A DNA stretch of 64,000 nucleotides from Acidovorax sp. Leaf191 (GTDB lineage: Bacteria; Pseudomonadota; Gammaproteobacteria; Burkholderiales; Burkholderiaceae_C), in contig NZ_LMPT01000018.1 in assembly GCF_001424425.1 (NCBI RefSeq), forward strand, positions 471,959 through 535,958. Reading direction: 5' to 3'. Under the pieces are notes generated by a model. That model worked only from the letters and a program-made list of their open reading frames with translations, was not told where the DNA came from and searched no databases. This document shows, one piece after another, positions 63,944 to 64,000 of this stretch. The position numbers and the translations under genes are program-made. Within the stretch, counting starts at the first letter, position 1; every line of letters begins with the position of its first letter.

Positions 63944-64000
63944 GACCAGGAGTGATAGACGTGGCAACACTGAGGCGGGTGTGCACACTCAGCTGGATGG

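Noticed and set aside
63767..63988. Frameshifted N-terminus of the YD-repeat gene in another minus-strand frame
   Set aside because: The alternative frame gives no recognisable domain or signal peptide, and it overlaps the real frame without a homology reason to join them.

Overview
The window is GC-rich and densely coded. It looks like a chromosomal segment of a betaproteobacterium of the Comamonadaceae (Acidovorax-like). The support is the gene content: DUF3460 protein, a betaproteobacterial formate dehydrogenase cluster, an azurin, ScpA next to NadB, and an fkpB-ispH pair. Two families of short interspersed intergenic repeats that I associate with this family also occur. The genus assignment is inference.

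Region 1 (1-12.5 kb) is housekeeping and mixed metabolism. It holds the 5' part of nadB, scpA, metG, mrp (Fe-S carrier), a BamE-like lipoprotein, a YitT-type membrane protein, a patatin-like lipase, a membrane-anchored Mrr-like protein, a YhcG-type PDDEXK nuclease bracketed by two repeats, and a LysR regulator.

Region 2 (12.8-29.2 kb) is a large formate/molybdoenzyme cluster on the + strand. It runs: OFA-family transporter, FdhF/YdeP-type oxidoreductase, small winged-helix-like protein, FdhD, DUF3305, DUF3306, polyferredoxin-like 4Fe-4S protein, TorD-type chaperone, small Tat-signal protein, periplasmic formate dehydrogenase alpha (cysteine, not selenocysteine), beta, a tiny lipoprotein, the cytochrome b gamma subunit, a small secreted protein, and a second divergent FdhD. 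Many of these genes overlap by 4 nt and are probably translationally coupled. The likely job is export-coupled assembly of a membrane-bound formate dehydrogenase feeding electrons to quinone, with a second cytoplasmic molybdoenzyme.

Region 3 (29-51 kb) holds a membrane C13 (legumain-like) peptidase, a YbbP-type permease, truncated globin, LemA and an M48 protease, RidA, and a CpdB-type nucleotidase. It also has a PepSY/PepSY/OmpR-type regulator/PhoQ-like kinase locus with a phased operator-like array, then Smr, RadC, FKBP-IspH, a CBS protein, a threonine-dehydratase-like enzyme, SerS, azurin and tRNA-Ser(CGA).

Region 4 (52.5-64 kb, minus strand) is an accessory polymorphic-toxin island. It holds a 2281-residue YD-repeat (RHS-like) protein with DUF5648-like and LysM parts and a distinct C-terminal toxin domain, followed by its immunity gene. 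Behind it lies a decaying array of orphan toxin/immunity cassettes. One toxin is reduced to its last ~20 codons at the edge of an IS481-type element, one has a zinc-protease HEYGH motif but no start signals, and one carries an in-frame amber codon. The immunity genes all look intact. A truncated transposase closes the island. Two orphan toxins begin right after hairpins that follow the preceding immunity gene, at a shared FGN-coding junction that also occurs in the main gene.

Across regions 1-4 there are eight copies of a ~60-bp hairpin repeat (called R1 here), all in one orientation. There are also five copies of a ~80-95-bp multi-hairpin repeat (R2). Four R2 copies start at or within a few bases of a gene's stop codon, and two of them supply that stop codon.
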